Part shown: positions 35,400-45,654 of the stretch, one piece after another | Layout: each line of letters opens with the position of its first letter | Numbering within the stretch: position 1 is the stretch's first letter | Assembly: GCA_947095585.1 (NCBI GenBank) | Contig: OX352763.1 | Span: forward strand, 36,630,010 to 36,694,009 | Length of the DNA stretch: 64,000 nt | DNA from: Nephrocerus scutellatus | Taxonomy: Eukaryota; Arthropoda; Insecta; Diptera; Pipunculidae | Reading direction: 5' to 3' | Notes under the pieces: model-generated | What the model saw: only the letters and a program-made list of their open reading frames with translations | Told to the model about the DNA's origin: nothing | Database searches by the model: none | Position numbers and translations under genes: made by a program

Positions 35400-36281
35400 A
35401 TGCGAGCTCTCATCTCCTTCTTCGTACCGACAACCAAAGCACTTCATGCATTCCTTCGATGGTAATGAAAACGCTGATTAATCTTCAATTAATGAAATAT
35501 TTTGAAACTCACGAAATCATTAGTGACCAGAAGTATGGATTTCGGAACAAACATTTTACTGATGGTTTGATGAGATATCATACCGAACAGTAGTATTGAA
35601 AGCAAAATTGTTGCACTCAATATTTCAAAGGCTTTTGAGGGAGTTTGGCATGAAGTGTGCTGATGGAGTCCATAGATAACTGCTTCATTAGATAAGAAGC
35701 TATCTTTTGGATTGCCCAATCCAAACTGTTTTTTAAGGTTTTTAAATTCTCTATATTAACTTCACTTGCCCGTGGCTGGCTGGCTGGCTGGCTGGCTGGC
35801 CAAATCTTGTGATCAATTTTTAACCCACTTCCTACAGCCCGATTTTATTGAAATTTTGCACACATGTATATCTCCCAAGACAACACTTTCTATTAAAATT
35901 TGAGGCCCCTCGGGCCGCGGGGTCGGGGGGCTCTCATACAAATATTTTACAAAATTTACCCGATTTTCTTTAAATTTTGTACACATGTGTGTCTTCGATG
36001 AAAAACACTTTTTGTAAGCGATCGGCCCCTTGGGGACCCCAATATACAATTTTTAAATGATTTTGTGAATGATTTTGCCACAAAACGAGCACGCAGTGTG
36101 TGTGTGTTTGTATCCCCGATTAGAGAATTTACAAGAAAAATTTTAATTTTTATGGGTTGTTTTTTTTTAAGTCTGAAACTCACTCAGATGCACCTGATAA
36201 TACCTTGCATCTGCTTGATAGAATCAAACCAGGCGTTAAAACTTATCGGTGATGAAAACATTGCTTTAACATATTAGTGAT
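35400..36281 (+). mobile_element. LINE-B copy 3 (RT fragments), split by an S element
   Basis: RT motifs are decayed but ordered: 'taatgaaaacgctgattaatc' (KTLIN), 'gaccagaagtatggatttcg' (DRQYGF), 'aatatttcaaaggcttttgag...gtttggcatga' (ISKAFExVWH), ending near 35740. After the S element, 36178-36281 matches the thumb (LDRI...KLIGDENIA). Most of the palm is gone. It is the most decayed LINE-B copy here. Confidence 0.65.
35744..36168 (+). mobile_element. S element 2
   Basis: It starts AAATTCTCTATATTAACTTC after TTTT, has a (GGCT)n tetranucleotide run at 35776-35800, then units with 'cctcgggccgcggggtcggggggct'. It ends 'cccgattagagaattta...atgggttgttttttttt'. It contains the GTGT-rich block 'aaaacgagcacgcagtgtgtgtg' shared with S element 7. 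Confidence 0.75.
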
Positions 36282-37311
36282 TTCATCTGCCGTCCCAAGC
36301 AGGACCGTTTTTTCTTTATTCCACTTTGTAATGCAAATTATTTCAAAACCAATGTCATAATTGTTAGACACAATTTAATGTAGTAAATATGTAAATTTAC
36401 TAATTACAGTTGGTCGAATTTCATCCGATTGCCAAATTTCCATTTTCCAAGCATAACTTTGAGTTTGCGAGTTGCGTTCGATTACGACACAGTGGAAATT
36501 TGTAAACGAAATTGTTACTCTTTTAATTATTCAGTGATCTTCCACAAAGTGTGACGCCACAATTGTGTACCGACAATAATAACTGTAATAAATTCAAGTG
36601 AGAATTTTGGCAATAATGTGTATTCTTATGATGAACAAATTTGAATAAAAATTATTTTGACATCGCTTAGTCCAGCAGTCGGACGACCATACGCTGAATA
36701 CAATGCTTTACGTACCGCACAGTATGATTTCGGGAATAAAAGTGAAATTCAAAAATTTTGTGCGCACAAAAATTCTTTTGTTTCTCTCTTTGCATTTCAT
36801 TATTATAAATGCAAAAAAAAATTAATAAAGCGTAGCTTTGATACGCGCCTGCCCGCTGAGCTTGAGAAAAGTATATTACGCTCCACTGAGTGAAAATAAA
36901 GACAAAATAAAATAATGTACTTAGGGGGTGCGGGAACGTACTTCTTCCGATCTCGCTCTCTATCTCTTACTATCTTACCAAAACTAACCTAGTGGCAATT
37001 TGGCAGCATGTCAAATTAATTATTTTAACCTTCTCGTATATGTAACTGGATGTGTCATTCATTATCGCAATCCAGCTAGTACATCGCCGAAGAAATGGCC
37101 CTATATAGCACATATTTACAGAAGAAAGATTTGGATATTTTTGACTTAGAAAAAATACATTTCCTGATCTTTTAAGGATGGCGGATACACAGGAGATCTA
37201 TGACAATAAGATAATAGGTTTCACCGGAAGCGTGTTGTTGAAGCATACAAAGCAACTGAAAATCTGACATCCTATTATTATCGCAGCTCGTCTCATTTGT
37301 GCGGCAGGGAT
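36282..37311. other. Spacer without recognised genes
   Basis: AT-rich. The 78-codon frame at 36657-36893 has no recognised motif. Confidence 0.4.
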
Positions 37312-37500
37312 CTAGTGGTTAATTCGTTGGACTTCTGAGCGGGGGTTTCGAAGTTCAAATCCCAGATAAACACCAAAAATCGTTTTCATGGCCCCACCTC
37401 TCGCGAATGTCTGAAAAACGTCCGAGAGTAATAACTATCGCGGAAAGCTTCTCAATACGCCTTTCGAATATGATTATGAATTGTAGGTCCCTTCTTTTTT
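37312..37500 (+). repeat. SINE copy (second head subtype)
   Basis: The head 'gcagggatctagtggttaattcg...acttctgagcggggg' with a diverged B box 'tcgaagttcaaatcc', then 'cccacctctcgcgaatgtctgaaaaacgtccgagagtaata', 'ttctcaatacgcctttcg' and 'aattgtaggtccc'. Its last part is replaced by a T run in which an S element starts at 37502. Confidence 0.72.
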
Positions 37501-37515
37501 TAAATTCTCTATATA

Positions 37516-38447
37516 AAGGGTGTTTTTTTAGGAGGTTTGTTTTTCCGATAGATGTCGTTTTATTTTATGACAGTTGTTTTGACAGCTCAAAGTGGCATTT
37601 CTACTCAGTATTGTTTGGCAAATCATTATGAATAGGTTAACTCCAGAACAACGTTTTCAAATCGTGGAAATTTATTTTCAAAATCAGTGTTCAATTAAAA
37701 ATGTTTATAGAGCACTTCGTGAATTTTATGGTGCACATAATTTTTTGTTAAATGGATACGTCAACAAACAAAATTGTCGCATTTGGAGCAAAGATAATCC
37801 ACACGCCGTTCAAGAATTACCAATGCATCCTGATAAATGTACTGTTTGGTGCGGTCTATGGGCTGGTGGGATCATCGGTCCATATTTCTTTAAAAATGAG
37901 GAAGGACGACGCGTTACCGTGAATGGAAATCGATACAGAACCATGTTAAATGAGTTTTTGTTGTCAAATCTTGAAGATATGGATATGGATGAAATGTGGT
38001 TTCAACAAGATGGTGCCACTTGCCATACAGCACGTGAAACAATCGACTTATTGAAAGAAACTTTCAACGACAACATTATTTCGAGAAATGGTCCGGTGAA
38101 TTGGCCTCCGCGTTCGTGCGATTTGACGCCACTCGATTACTTTTTGTGGGGATACGTGAAGTCATTGGTTTATGTGGATAAACCTCAATCGATTGACGCT
38201 TTGGAAACCAATATTCAACGTGTCATTGCTGACATACGCCCTCAAATGCTTGAAAAAGTGCTGGAAAATTGGACCTCCAGAATGACATTTGTGAAAAATA
38301 GTCGTGGTAGCCATATGCCAGAAATTGTGTTTAAATGTTAAATGCCAAAAAATTATCTACCAAATAAAAAAAAATTTTGGTCATTTCATAATTTTATATG
38401 TGTTTTATTCAAAAAAAAAATCGGCAACCTCTTAAAAAAACACCCGT
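37516..38447 (+). mobile_element. Tc1/mariner element with TIRs, internally deleted, nested in S element 3
   Basis: The left end AAGGGTGTTTTTTTAGGAGG and the complement of the right end (ACGGGTGTTTTTTTAAGAGG) form imperfect terminal inverted repeats. TA dinucleotides flank both ends (37514-37515 and 38448-38449), the target preference of this superfamily. At 932 bp it is shorter than autonomous relatives (usually about 1.2-1.3 kb). It carries one transposase frame (37628-38341). The S element on either side rejoins when the insert is removed. Confidence 0.88.
37628..38341 (+). CDS. Mariner-type transposase with internal deletion (open frame)
   Basis: The likely start is the Met at 37628 (MNRLTPEQRFQIVEIYFQNQ); the frame is open from 37592, but the family begins at this Met. 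The N-terminal helix-turn-helix (about residues 1-38) is followed at once by 'LLNGYVNKQNCRIW', so the segment between, which in relatives holds the second helix-turn-helix and the first catalytic Asp (SDEAHF, visible in the 23.8 kb relic), is gone. The second Asp (WFQQDGATCHTA) and the DDE third position (SCDLTPLDYFLWG, where Asp or Glu lies) remain. The frame is unbroken for 238 codons, which suggests a recent deletion. Without the first Asp it should not cut DNA; it might still bind DNA or a partner. Confidence 0.85.
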   Translation: MNRLTPEQRFQIVEIYFQNQCSIKNVYRALREFYGAHNFLLNGYVNKQNCRIWSKDNPHAVQELPMHPDKCTVWCGLWAGGIIGPYFFKNEEGRRVTVNGNRYRTMLNEFLLSNLEDMDMDEMWFQQDGATCHTARETIDLLKETFNDNIISRNGPVNWPPRSCDLTPLDYFLWGYVKSLVYVDKPQSIDALETNIQRVIADIRPQMLEKVLENWTSRMTFVKNSRGSHMPEIVFKC

Positions 38448-38696
38448 TATTAACTTCGCGTGCCCGTGGCTGGCTGGCTGGTGAGCAGAATCTTGTGATC
38501 AATTTTTAGCACACTTCCTAAGGTCCGATTTTATTCAAACTATGTACACATATGTATTTTCCATGACAATACTTTCTTTCAAAATTTGAGAGTGATCGGA
38601 CTGCGGGATCGGGGGGCTCCCATACAAATTGTTTTCCATTTGGCGGCGTCAGATCAATGACTGTGTTCTGCGTGCACTGATGAGCTGATGCGCTGA

Positions 38697-38719
38697 AAGC
38701 AGCTGCAAGGCAGCTGCTT
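38697..38719. repeat. Short perfect hairpin
   Basis: AAGCAGCTGC (38697-38706), a 3-base loop, then its complement GCAGCTGCTT (38710-38719). It lies in sequence that follows the broken end of S element 3; no function is implied. Confidence 0.7.
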
Positions 38720-38924
38720 GCTTTACCATGGTGGTTGTTGGGTTGCAGTGCTCCGCATTTGTTTTTGGAAATTTAACTAAATATACATACAGGGGTGTGT
38801 GTAGTCACTCGCATAGCAGAATACATTAGCTCGTGTGTCTATAGTAGTGGAAAGTTTTTGGTATGAACTCGTATATCTCGGCTTCTACCAGTCAGAATTT
38901 AATGGGACAAGTTTTAAAACAACT

Positions 38925-38996
38925 GTGACGCGTGTGGCGCGTGTAACGCGTGTGACGCATGTGACGCGTGTGGCGCATGTGACGCATGTGGTGCCC
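38925..38996 (+). repeat. 9-bp-period GC-rich tandem repeat
   Basis: Imperfect units of the type GTGACGCGT / GTGGCGCAT run about eight times. They make both strands open by chance (Thr-Arg-Val repeats). Related 'gacgcatgtcgcgtgtg' tracts recur at 45750-45945. Confidence 0.75.
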
Positions 38997-39044
38997 GTTT
39001 TAAAAAAAAGAAAGAAGAAAGAATTTAAAAAATAAAAATTTTTT

Positions 39045-39105
39045 TTAAAAAAATGTTTCACTCTCAAATTTGAATAGAAAGTATTGTCATCGTAAATATG
39101 TGCAT
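39045..39105 (-). mobile_element. Inverted piece of an S element
   Basis: 'tcaaatttgaatagaaagtattgtcatcg...atatgtgcatg' is the reverse complement of the S unit at 38545-38592. With S element 3 it gives an inverted arrangement around 38.6-39.05 kb. Confidence 0.6.
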
Positions 39106-39235
39106 GTATGCAATTGAATTGAAAGCGACTTCTGCTAATAAATTTTTGAATTTAAAAAAGGGTTTATCCCAACTTATTGCCGTGACGAAAGTCATTCAGG
39201 TAGTCCTCCCTTGGCAATGAGGTCTATATAAAAAA

Positions 39236-39346
39236 AAATGTCTCCGGTGGGCAGGACACGTAAATCGCTTATATGAAGAGGATCCTAATCTGATCCTGCA
39301 GCTGACCGAGATCGTATGACAGTCATAAAAGCAAGTATGATGATAG
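39236..39346 (+). mobile_element. Short RTE-like 3' fragment
   Basis: It begins 'tgtctccggtgggcaggacacgtaaatcg' (RWAGHVNR) and ends 'gcaagtatgatgatag', i.e. the last thumb motif joined to an ATG-repeat tail. It may be from a related but different RTE family, since the middle does not match copy 1. Confidence 0.55.
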
Positions 39347-39728
39347 AAGTTCCATACATTACTTAAAACCTTAGAAGCAATATTAATCCAGAATTTAATG
39401 CACTATGCACACAAGAAATTCACACTTCGCTACAACATTGGATAATTCTTTTTTGCATCATCTTTGAAAAAAATTCAAAACCATTGTATGAAACCAGAAT
39501 TTACTTGAGCGTTTCAAATCTAAATTTGACCATGTGAAGTCCATCGTTTGGACACACACATAAATACATTTTAGGAATTACGCAAATGATTTTTGCTTCC
39601 ATACAACTTTAACCAAAACCTCTACTCTAACGTAATAACGGATGTGACCATGCACAATACATCAACTGCGGGACTTTTCTGATAAAATGAAAGTGAAACT
39701 GATCTGAATACCAATTTGATGATTTTCT
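39347..39728. other. Spacer
   Basis: No feature recognised; it would be the 3' side or an intron of the candidate gene that follows. Confidence 0.35.
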
Positions 39729-40010
39729 TTACCAACTGAAACGCAACAATGAAAAAAAAGCTACTTTGGGTAAACCAAAGATAACACTGGACACTTGACT
39801 TGGGTAAAAGTATTGTACATTAACCACATTACCATCATAGTCAGTTGAAGAGATTTTTCTTCCCATCCATTTGGCATTCCAAGCACAGACAGAATTATTC
39901 CACACGGTGTGGATATTTTGGCACTCAATTGCACACACTACCAAGCAAGTGGTCAAGTTAACCAGTGAAATGATATAAATGGAAATTTGTGATACACGGA
40001 TAATGTTCAT
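39729..40010 (-). CDS. Candidate small secreted protein or first exon, unidentified
   Basis: The minus-strand frame of 93 codons starts at 40010 with a hydrophobic stretch 'ISIYIISLVNLTTCLVVCA' that could be a signal peptide. 'IECQNIHTVWNNSVCAWNAKW' and 'STDYDGNVVNVQYFYPSQV' follow. It matches no transposon motif seen elsewhere in the window. I do not recognise a family. The last residues may read into an intron (possible GT donors near 39760-39770), so it could be a first exon. There is no clear TATA box. Chance is a real alternative. Confidence 0.25.
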   Translation of the reverse strand: MNIIRVSQISIYIISLVNLTTCLVVCAIECQNIHTVWNNSVCAWNAKWMGRKISSTDYDGNVVNVQYFYPSQVSSVIFGLPKVAFFSLLRFSW

Positions 40011-40315
40011 GTTGGTCAGTCAGTGATAATCGAAGTGTTTATTAATTTGTTGCCTGTGCGTTGTTGTTTGCAAAGCTTGAACCAATGGTGACAGCTGCTG
40101 TTTGTGCCGAATCGGAATTTAAATCTTTGCAATTAAAACAATGCAAGAGCGCACGGCATTTAGCAACATATGTGTTAATTATACATAAGTATGTTTTAAA
40201 AATCATTTCTTGATAAATTTAAAAAAAAAACATTTGGTTAAGTTGGCGGCAAACATTTTGATGGCATAATTGACTCATTATCATGTTGTTGCTTTGATTT
40301 TTGGCTTAGTAAACT

Positions 40316-40376
40316 CTGAAGCTGAAGCTCTGAATAGAATTAAGCTCGATAGGCTCCGGTGGGCAGGACACCTTCA
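40316..40376 (+). mobile_element. Small forward RTE fragment
   Basis: It encodes 'NRIKLDRLRWAGHL', the thumb motif found near 2955-2990, and runs straight into the reverse-strand RTE tail at 40377. Confidence 0.6.
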
Positions 40377-42345
40377 GAGTTTCATCATCATATTTGGCTC
40401 TACAACCGGGGTCCGGTCCTGGCCTCTCGCAAAAAGTTTCTCCACATTTCGCATTTCGAGCCGATGTCATCCAGTTGGCATCCCTAAACTCTGGTCGTCC
40501 TGGTATACGCCATATTTCCAGGCTATGCTTGGCCGGGCTCGCTGTTGTGTTCCATAAATTCTACTGCAAAGGACTTTCCGAGCAGGATCCTGTTCGCTCA
40601 TGCGAGCTAGGTGTCCTTCCTACCGGAGCCTACCGAGCTTAATTTTCTTCACGATGTCGACATCGCGGTAACGCTAGTAGATCTCATCATTATAGAGTCT
40701 CCGGAATCGTCCTTCCTCACATACGGGGCCAACAATTCTCCGTTAGACTTTTCTCTCAAACGCGGGTAAGAGGTCAGAATGCTTTTTGCTAAGCACCCAA
40801 GTCTCGGATCCATATGTAAGTACTGGTATGACCATTGTCTTATATATCAGCAGCTTGGATGTTTTGGTTAAGTTCCTGGATTTGAAGAGTCTTGACAGAC
40901 TATAGTAGGCTTTGTTGGATTTAAGCAACCGTGCGCGAATTTCTGGTTCTATGCTGTTATCGACTGCTACATTTGACCCGAGATAGTTAAAGGACTGCAC
41001 TGCTCCAAATTCGCACTTCAGCACTTCACTATTTGAATTGAGTGACCAATGTTGCATCTTCTACTCACAGACTTGTCCACTTTCTACTTTTTTTTGCTCT
41101 TATTTATGTGCAGCCCCTTATTTCGTGCCGCCTGTTCTATCTGGATAAAAGCTTCCTGTATAGCTCTTCGGTTTCTACCAACGATGACAATATCGTCAGC
41201 GTAAGCAAAGTATCTGAATGGAATTAGAGAGGATTGTTTCTCCCGCCATAACGTCCGAGTCTCGGATCACTTTCTCTAACACTCGGTTGAAGAGAACGCA
41301 CGCCAGTCCACCCCCTTAACGGAGATATCTCCCTTATTATGTATGGGGTACAGGATTCCTCTTCGCCAGTCTTCTGGCATAGCTTCTTCCTCCCATACTT
41401 GCACTTATATTTCATGAATAGCTTGGTGCAATGTGGGCCTCCTATTTTTATCAGTTCCGCTGGGATCCCATCAGATCCCGGGGCCTTAATATTTTTGAGC
41501 CGATTTATCGCTCTATTAACTTCGTCTATGCTTGGTGGCGGCAGCATAGTATAATCTTCGGTCATTTGTGGAGCCTACAATTCCTCAGTTAACAGCCCGT
41601 TTAGCAACTCATGAAAGTACTCTTCCTATCGCTCTAAGATGCCTTTAATATCGGTGATCAGATTACCCTCTTTGTCCTTGAAGTATAAGCAAGGCAGTGA
41701 ACATTGCGTCATACCGCGGACTCTTTGGTAGAACTTCCACGCATGGTGCGGTCCTTGCTCTCTGTACTGTTCTAGTTTACGGACAAGATTCTTCCCTCAG
41801 TCTACTTTCTTTCACCGGTGAACTGTTTTTCTATATCTTCTGAGCTCTTTATATTCATCTTCGCGTGCTCGCGTGCCCGCGTTCTATAAGATTGTTGCTT
41901 TGCTCGGTAAACAACATTCTTACGTTCAGTCGCTCGCTTACATTCGTCATCGACCCAGTCGTTCCGATCTTTACGACTACTGCATAAGATGGAGTCGGCA
42001 GTACTAATGACAGTGTTTTTAAGGCGTGTCCATTTCTCTTCTACGCCTGATATCTCAACCCCAGGACTTACTCTCCCTGCATTTAGGGCGAGTCCTATCG
42101 CTTAACCGTAGTTGTTTCTGTTCTCTTCATTGCGAAGGGCAGCCGTGTTGACTCGAATCTGATTCGCGGATGCAGTCTTTCGTGATAATGCAATCCGCGC
42201 TCGGAGCACCATACCAACAAGATAGTGGTCCGCGTTGACGTCGGCACCTCGGCACGTTCGCAGCCGAAATATATTCTCAGCACTCCCTGCATTTCTTTGT
42301 CTTCTTGGCACGGGATCATTATAAAGTCAATAGATATTGTGGCTC
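40377..42345 (-). mobile_element. RTE-like LINE copy 6, reverse, with 3' tail
   Basis: On the minus strand: endonuclease end at 42319-42102 (VRGADVNADHYLVGMVLRARIA), linker at 42080-41600, RT region 1 open at 41565-41224 (RLKNIKAPGSDGIPAELIK), a large internal deletion of the fingers/palm near 41310-41320, then the YADD region near 41210, the thumb open at 41057-40743 (FNYLGSNVAVDNSIEPEI) and the 3' end at 40380 with (ATG)n complement 'tcatcatcatatttggc'. Several parts are better preserved than copy 1, and 42102-42319 and 40743-41057 stay open. Confidence 0.82.
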
Positions 42346-42740
42346 TAATGTTTCAACCAGCAGTTCAATTGTTCGATTATGTGGAAGCAAATTGGAGTTA
42401 GCGTACATAAAGTTGAAAACTTGGATTACAAACTTAGATAATTTGCAAAGGTTGTCGAAGCCATGAAAATGGCAAGTGTATAGATGTGTTCAAACGTCAA
42501 ACAAACTGCGGATAAGTTCACTCATAGCTGAAACCCTTATTGAAAAATTTGCGTCCTAATTGAAAACTCCTTTAGAAGTGTAAATTAAAGTTTTGGTGAC
42601 TTATCTAGGCTTTGTTTTATTGACCAAAGAGGGTTAGGTTAAGGAGTATGTGCTCACTACTTACTGAAGCTTTTATTTTATAAATCCTTGTTATTGATAA
42701 AATGATTTGACTTCTTCGATCATTTCTAACTCACCCAATA
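42346..42740. other. Spacer
   Basis: No feature recognised apart from one 'gggttaggtta' at 42630. Confidence 0.4.
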
Positions 42741-42872
42741 TTAACATGAGTTAAGTTATTCCGCTCTGACGTTCATCAGACATTCGTGTTAGGTGAGACC
42801 GTAGAAAAGTTTTTCGGTGTTTTCTGAGACTTGAACTTCGAACCAGATTTTATTTTTACTCACCAGACGCTA
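42741..42872 (-). repeat. SINE copy, reverse, diverged
   Basis: The reverse complement reads 'tctggtgagtaaa', 'ggttcgaagttcaagtctcag', then 'ctcacctaacacgaatgtctgatgaacgtcagagcg', colinear with the 37.3 kb SINE subtype. The 3' half is missing. Confidence 0.6.
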
Positions 42873-43010
42873 TGACAGAAGGAAAATCATTTTTGGCTGA
42901 AGTGGTTTTCATAGGGATTCTTCTATCCGAATTTAAGTACAATTCAATGAAGCAGACCAAGAGTCCTTTTCAATTCCATTCCTACTTAAAAGGAGAAAAT
43001 CGTATTCTGC

Positions 43011-43031
43011 GTGTGTGTGTGTGTGTGTGTT
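43011..43031 (+). repeat. (GT)n microsatellite
   Basis: Uninterrupted GT dinucleotides, about ten units. Confidence 0.9.
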
Positions 43032-43814
43032 ATTTTTTGCACCCTCGTTCAGTTAAAAATGATGTTCATATCAAAGGCACATCGTGCATTATGCAGGTGA
43101 AAGCTGCTGCATTTACGATGGCGATTTAATGCCAATCATTAAAGTTGGTGTTTGCGAACAGACTGACCGAATTGGAATGCATTCATTGTATTAATTCGCA
43201 ACTAAATTGCTTTGGACCGATGACAAAAACAAGAAGCGGAGCATCATGAGGTAACTTTTGATGATGGATACAAATACCTGAAAGTTATTCACCATCAGGA
43301 AGGGTTATTTTTTGTTGTTGTCACATGCTCACACCTAATGACGTTAATGTTGTAATGATTATGTTTTGCAATGCACAGAGAGTAAAAAAAATATTCCTTC
43401 AAGCTTAAGCTACAGATAATGCAACGCAATAATGGGAATCAGTTCAACAGGTACGCCAATTATTGTCTTAGCGAGAAATAAAAGACTTTAGTGTCTAGTT
43501 ACGACTGGACTACTAAGATGTTGATTAAATGCAAATTATTTGCTTTAAGTTTTATTAATGCTTGCCAAGTTAAATATGAGTATGGAAGGGAGCGATGGAG
43601 TAGGACATTGAAAGTGTACTTCTGCTATAAATAAACTGGATAAAGTTAATTGCGGTTTATTTGGGCAAACGCCAAAGTAATTCCCATCCAGTCCAAGATA
43701 AAAATTTTGTTTCGACCAAACAAATGATGAAACTAATTGTGCAATTTGTTGTATTTTGAGATTATTCGTGACTCTGGCTTTACATTTAAGTAATAATAAT
43801 ATTTGGCGCAATAG
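43032..43814. other. Spacer
   Basis: The reverse frame at 43545-43829 runs into SINE sequence, so I do not treat it as a gene. Nothing else was recognised. Confidence 0.4.
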
Positions 43815-43988
43815 ACCGGTCTGGTCCATGGCCCAGCTTCTAGCGACAATTCGTGTTGGTTATGTTACATTTCTGCACACAAATCCCATCTAAAACAAAC
43901 AAACATATTCGACAGGCAACCTGATAAGCCTTCCATGACAGATATAACTCTCAGACGTTTAGCGTCAGACATTTGCAAGAGGTGGCGC
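43815..43988 (-). repeat. SINE copy, reverse, 5'-truncated
   Basis: The reverse complement reads 'ccacctcttgcaaatgtctgacgctaaacgtctgagag', then 'ggcttatcaggttgcctgtcg', and ends 'cgctagaagctgggccatgg'. It carries the body and 3' block without the tRNA-like head. Confidence 0.68.
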
Positions 43989-44690
43989 ATTTAGTTTGTT
44001 TCTGGAATTTATTTCCATAAATTAATAAAAGGTATAATAATATTATTTTATTTCTAAATATTGTTGAATTGAAGCTCTATTCACACGAGAGCACACTCCT
44101 CACGAGAGCACATTGTTAAGTTTAAATTTCATATAAGTTTAGTTCATGTAATTCACAACTAGTTTATAAAGACAAAAGAGAAGTCAACACACGAAAACAT
44201 AATTTCTATTCATATAATTCTCAACTAGCTTTGATAAAATAATTGTGTATACTGGCACGACATTTTGTAAAAGGAATTCGGGTAGTCATTGCAGCTGCCG
44301 TTTTTCCTCTTATAAAAGAAGAGCCCTGTTATTTCGATGCTTAAAACCTCAATCTACTGTCTACCTCTAGTATTTTGTTGTGACATTTAACCTGTTATTT
44401 CGTTTTTTTATGAAACTTATATTCATTTAACAAAAAAGCATTCGTTTCAAAATAAAATATGAATTCTGAAGTATGAAGAGACCTGAGCCTGCACACATGA
44501 ACGCTGAAACAAAACATGTACCATGCCATGTAATTAAAAGACTATCTGATATCATTTAACTCCTATACTACAGGGAGAACATTTCAATGAAACTTGTAAG
44601 AGACTGTTAAAATTAAACTTAACCCGTTGACAATGCTTGCAGAACAGAACGAAGATTCCTCAAAATCTCAACTCAGGCACAGTCAGAGCG
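43989..44690. other. AT-rich spacer
   Basis: No coding or repeat signal. Two 'cacgagagcaca' motifs at 44085-44110 form a small direct repeat. Confidence 0.4.
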
Positions 44691-44694
44691 TAGT

Positions 44695-45610
44695 TTTAAT
44701 TCTCTATTTTAATGTCGCGTGCCCCTGTGTTTTTTTAAATTCTCTATATTAACTTCACTTGCCCGTGGGTCGTCGGTCGTCTGTCGTGGATTCTTGCGAT
44801 CAATTTTTTACCCACTTCCCATGGCCCGATTTTATTGAAATTTTGCACACATGTGTATTTCCGGACTTTCTATTAATTTTGAGGCCCCTCGGGCTGCGGG
44901 GTCGGGGGGCTCCCAAACAAAAATTTTAAAAAATTTACCCGATTTTCTTCAAATTTTAAACACATGTGTATACCCAATAAACAATACTTTTTCGAAAATT
45001 TGGAAGTGATCGGGTCCCGGTTTCGGCCGTAAGGCCCTTATACATTTTTTTAATATTTATACTGGCATCAGATATTCGTCGCCCTTTATGGACTGTGTGC
45101 GGTGTGTGCTGCGCAGTCGGCTGCGCTGCATGGTTTTGGTGGTGGTGGAGAGAGAGAGAGAGAGAAATCTTAGCGCACGCACAAATGAACCCAGCAAATG
45201 AAACGAGACATAAATGTTTTATGCTTACTTCAACTTACATTTTTATTATATACTGAATTGTATTTTTATTGATGTCGTTTTTTTGTTGTCGATATCAACT
45301 TACAGATAGAACAACAAGTTTTCACAATATTCTGTCATTTGGCGTTTTCATAAATTAGTTCAGAGCAGTCAAAGAGTTCTCAAGATAAATGTTCGTGTTT
45401 CTTATTTGCTCAGAGTATGAGCGTGCTCTAAGTGCTCAGAATAAAATGATCTGAGCTTTTTCAATTTTAACATCTAATGTCAAATGTTTGTTTCGATGAT
45501 TTTCTCCTAAAATAAAAAAAAAATGGCCCAGGATTGAGGGGCTCCCATATCAATATCAGCGATTAGAGAATTTAGATGAAAAATTTTAATTTTTATGGGT
45601 TGTTTTTTTT
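44695..45610 (+). mobile_element. S element 4, composite (start within a start) with a foreign core
   Basis: A first S start 'aattctctattttaatgtcgcgtgcccctgtg' (44698-44730) runs into a T run, after which a second start AAATTCTCTATATTAACTTC begins at 44737. Two GC-rich units follow to about 45060. From 45060 to 45550 the sequence is unlike other S copies and includes a (GA)n run at 45148-45166. The S terminus 'gattagagaattta...atgggttg' closes at 45610. It looks like an S element inserted into another S element's start, later modified. Confidence 0.65.
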
Positions 45611-45654
45611 TAAACTTTTATTTAACTTGACTTGACCCCTTCTTGTCTGTATTT

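Larger units (their letters stand above)
37502..38635 (+). mobile_element. S element 3, interrupted by a mariner element
   Basis: Its first 14 bases (AAATTCTCTATATA) are at 37502-37515 and the rest resumes at 38448 (TATTAACTTCGCGTGCCC), with a (GGCT)n run and one GC-rich unit, stopping near 38635. The 3' terminal block is missing. A mariner element separates the two parts, so this S copy is older than that insertion. Confidence 0.75.

Noticed and set aside
38885..39067. Open frames on both strands coding Thr-Arg-Val repeats
   Set aside because: They result from the 9-bp tandem repeat and have no other coding sign.
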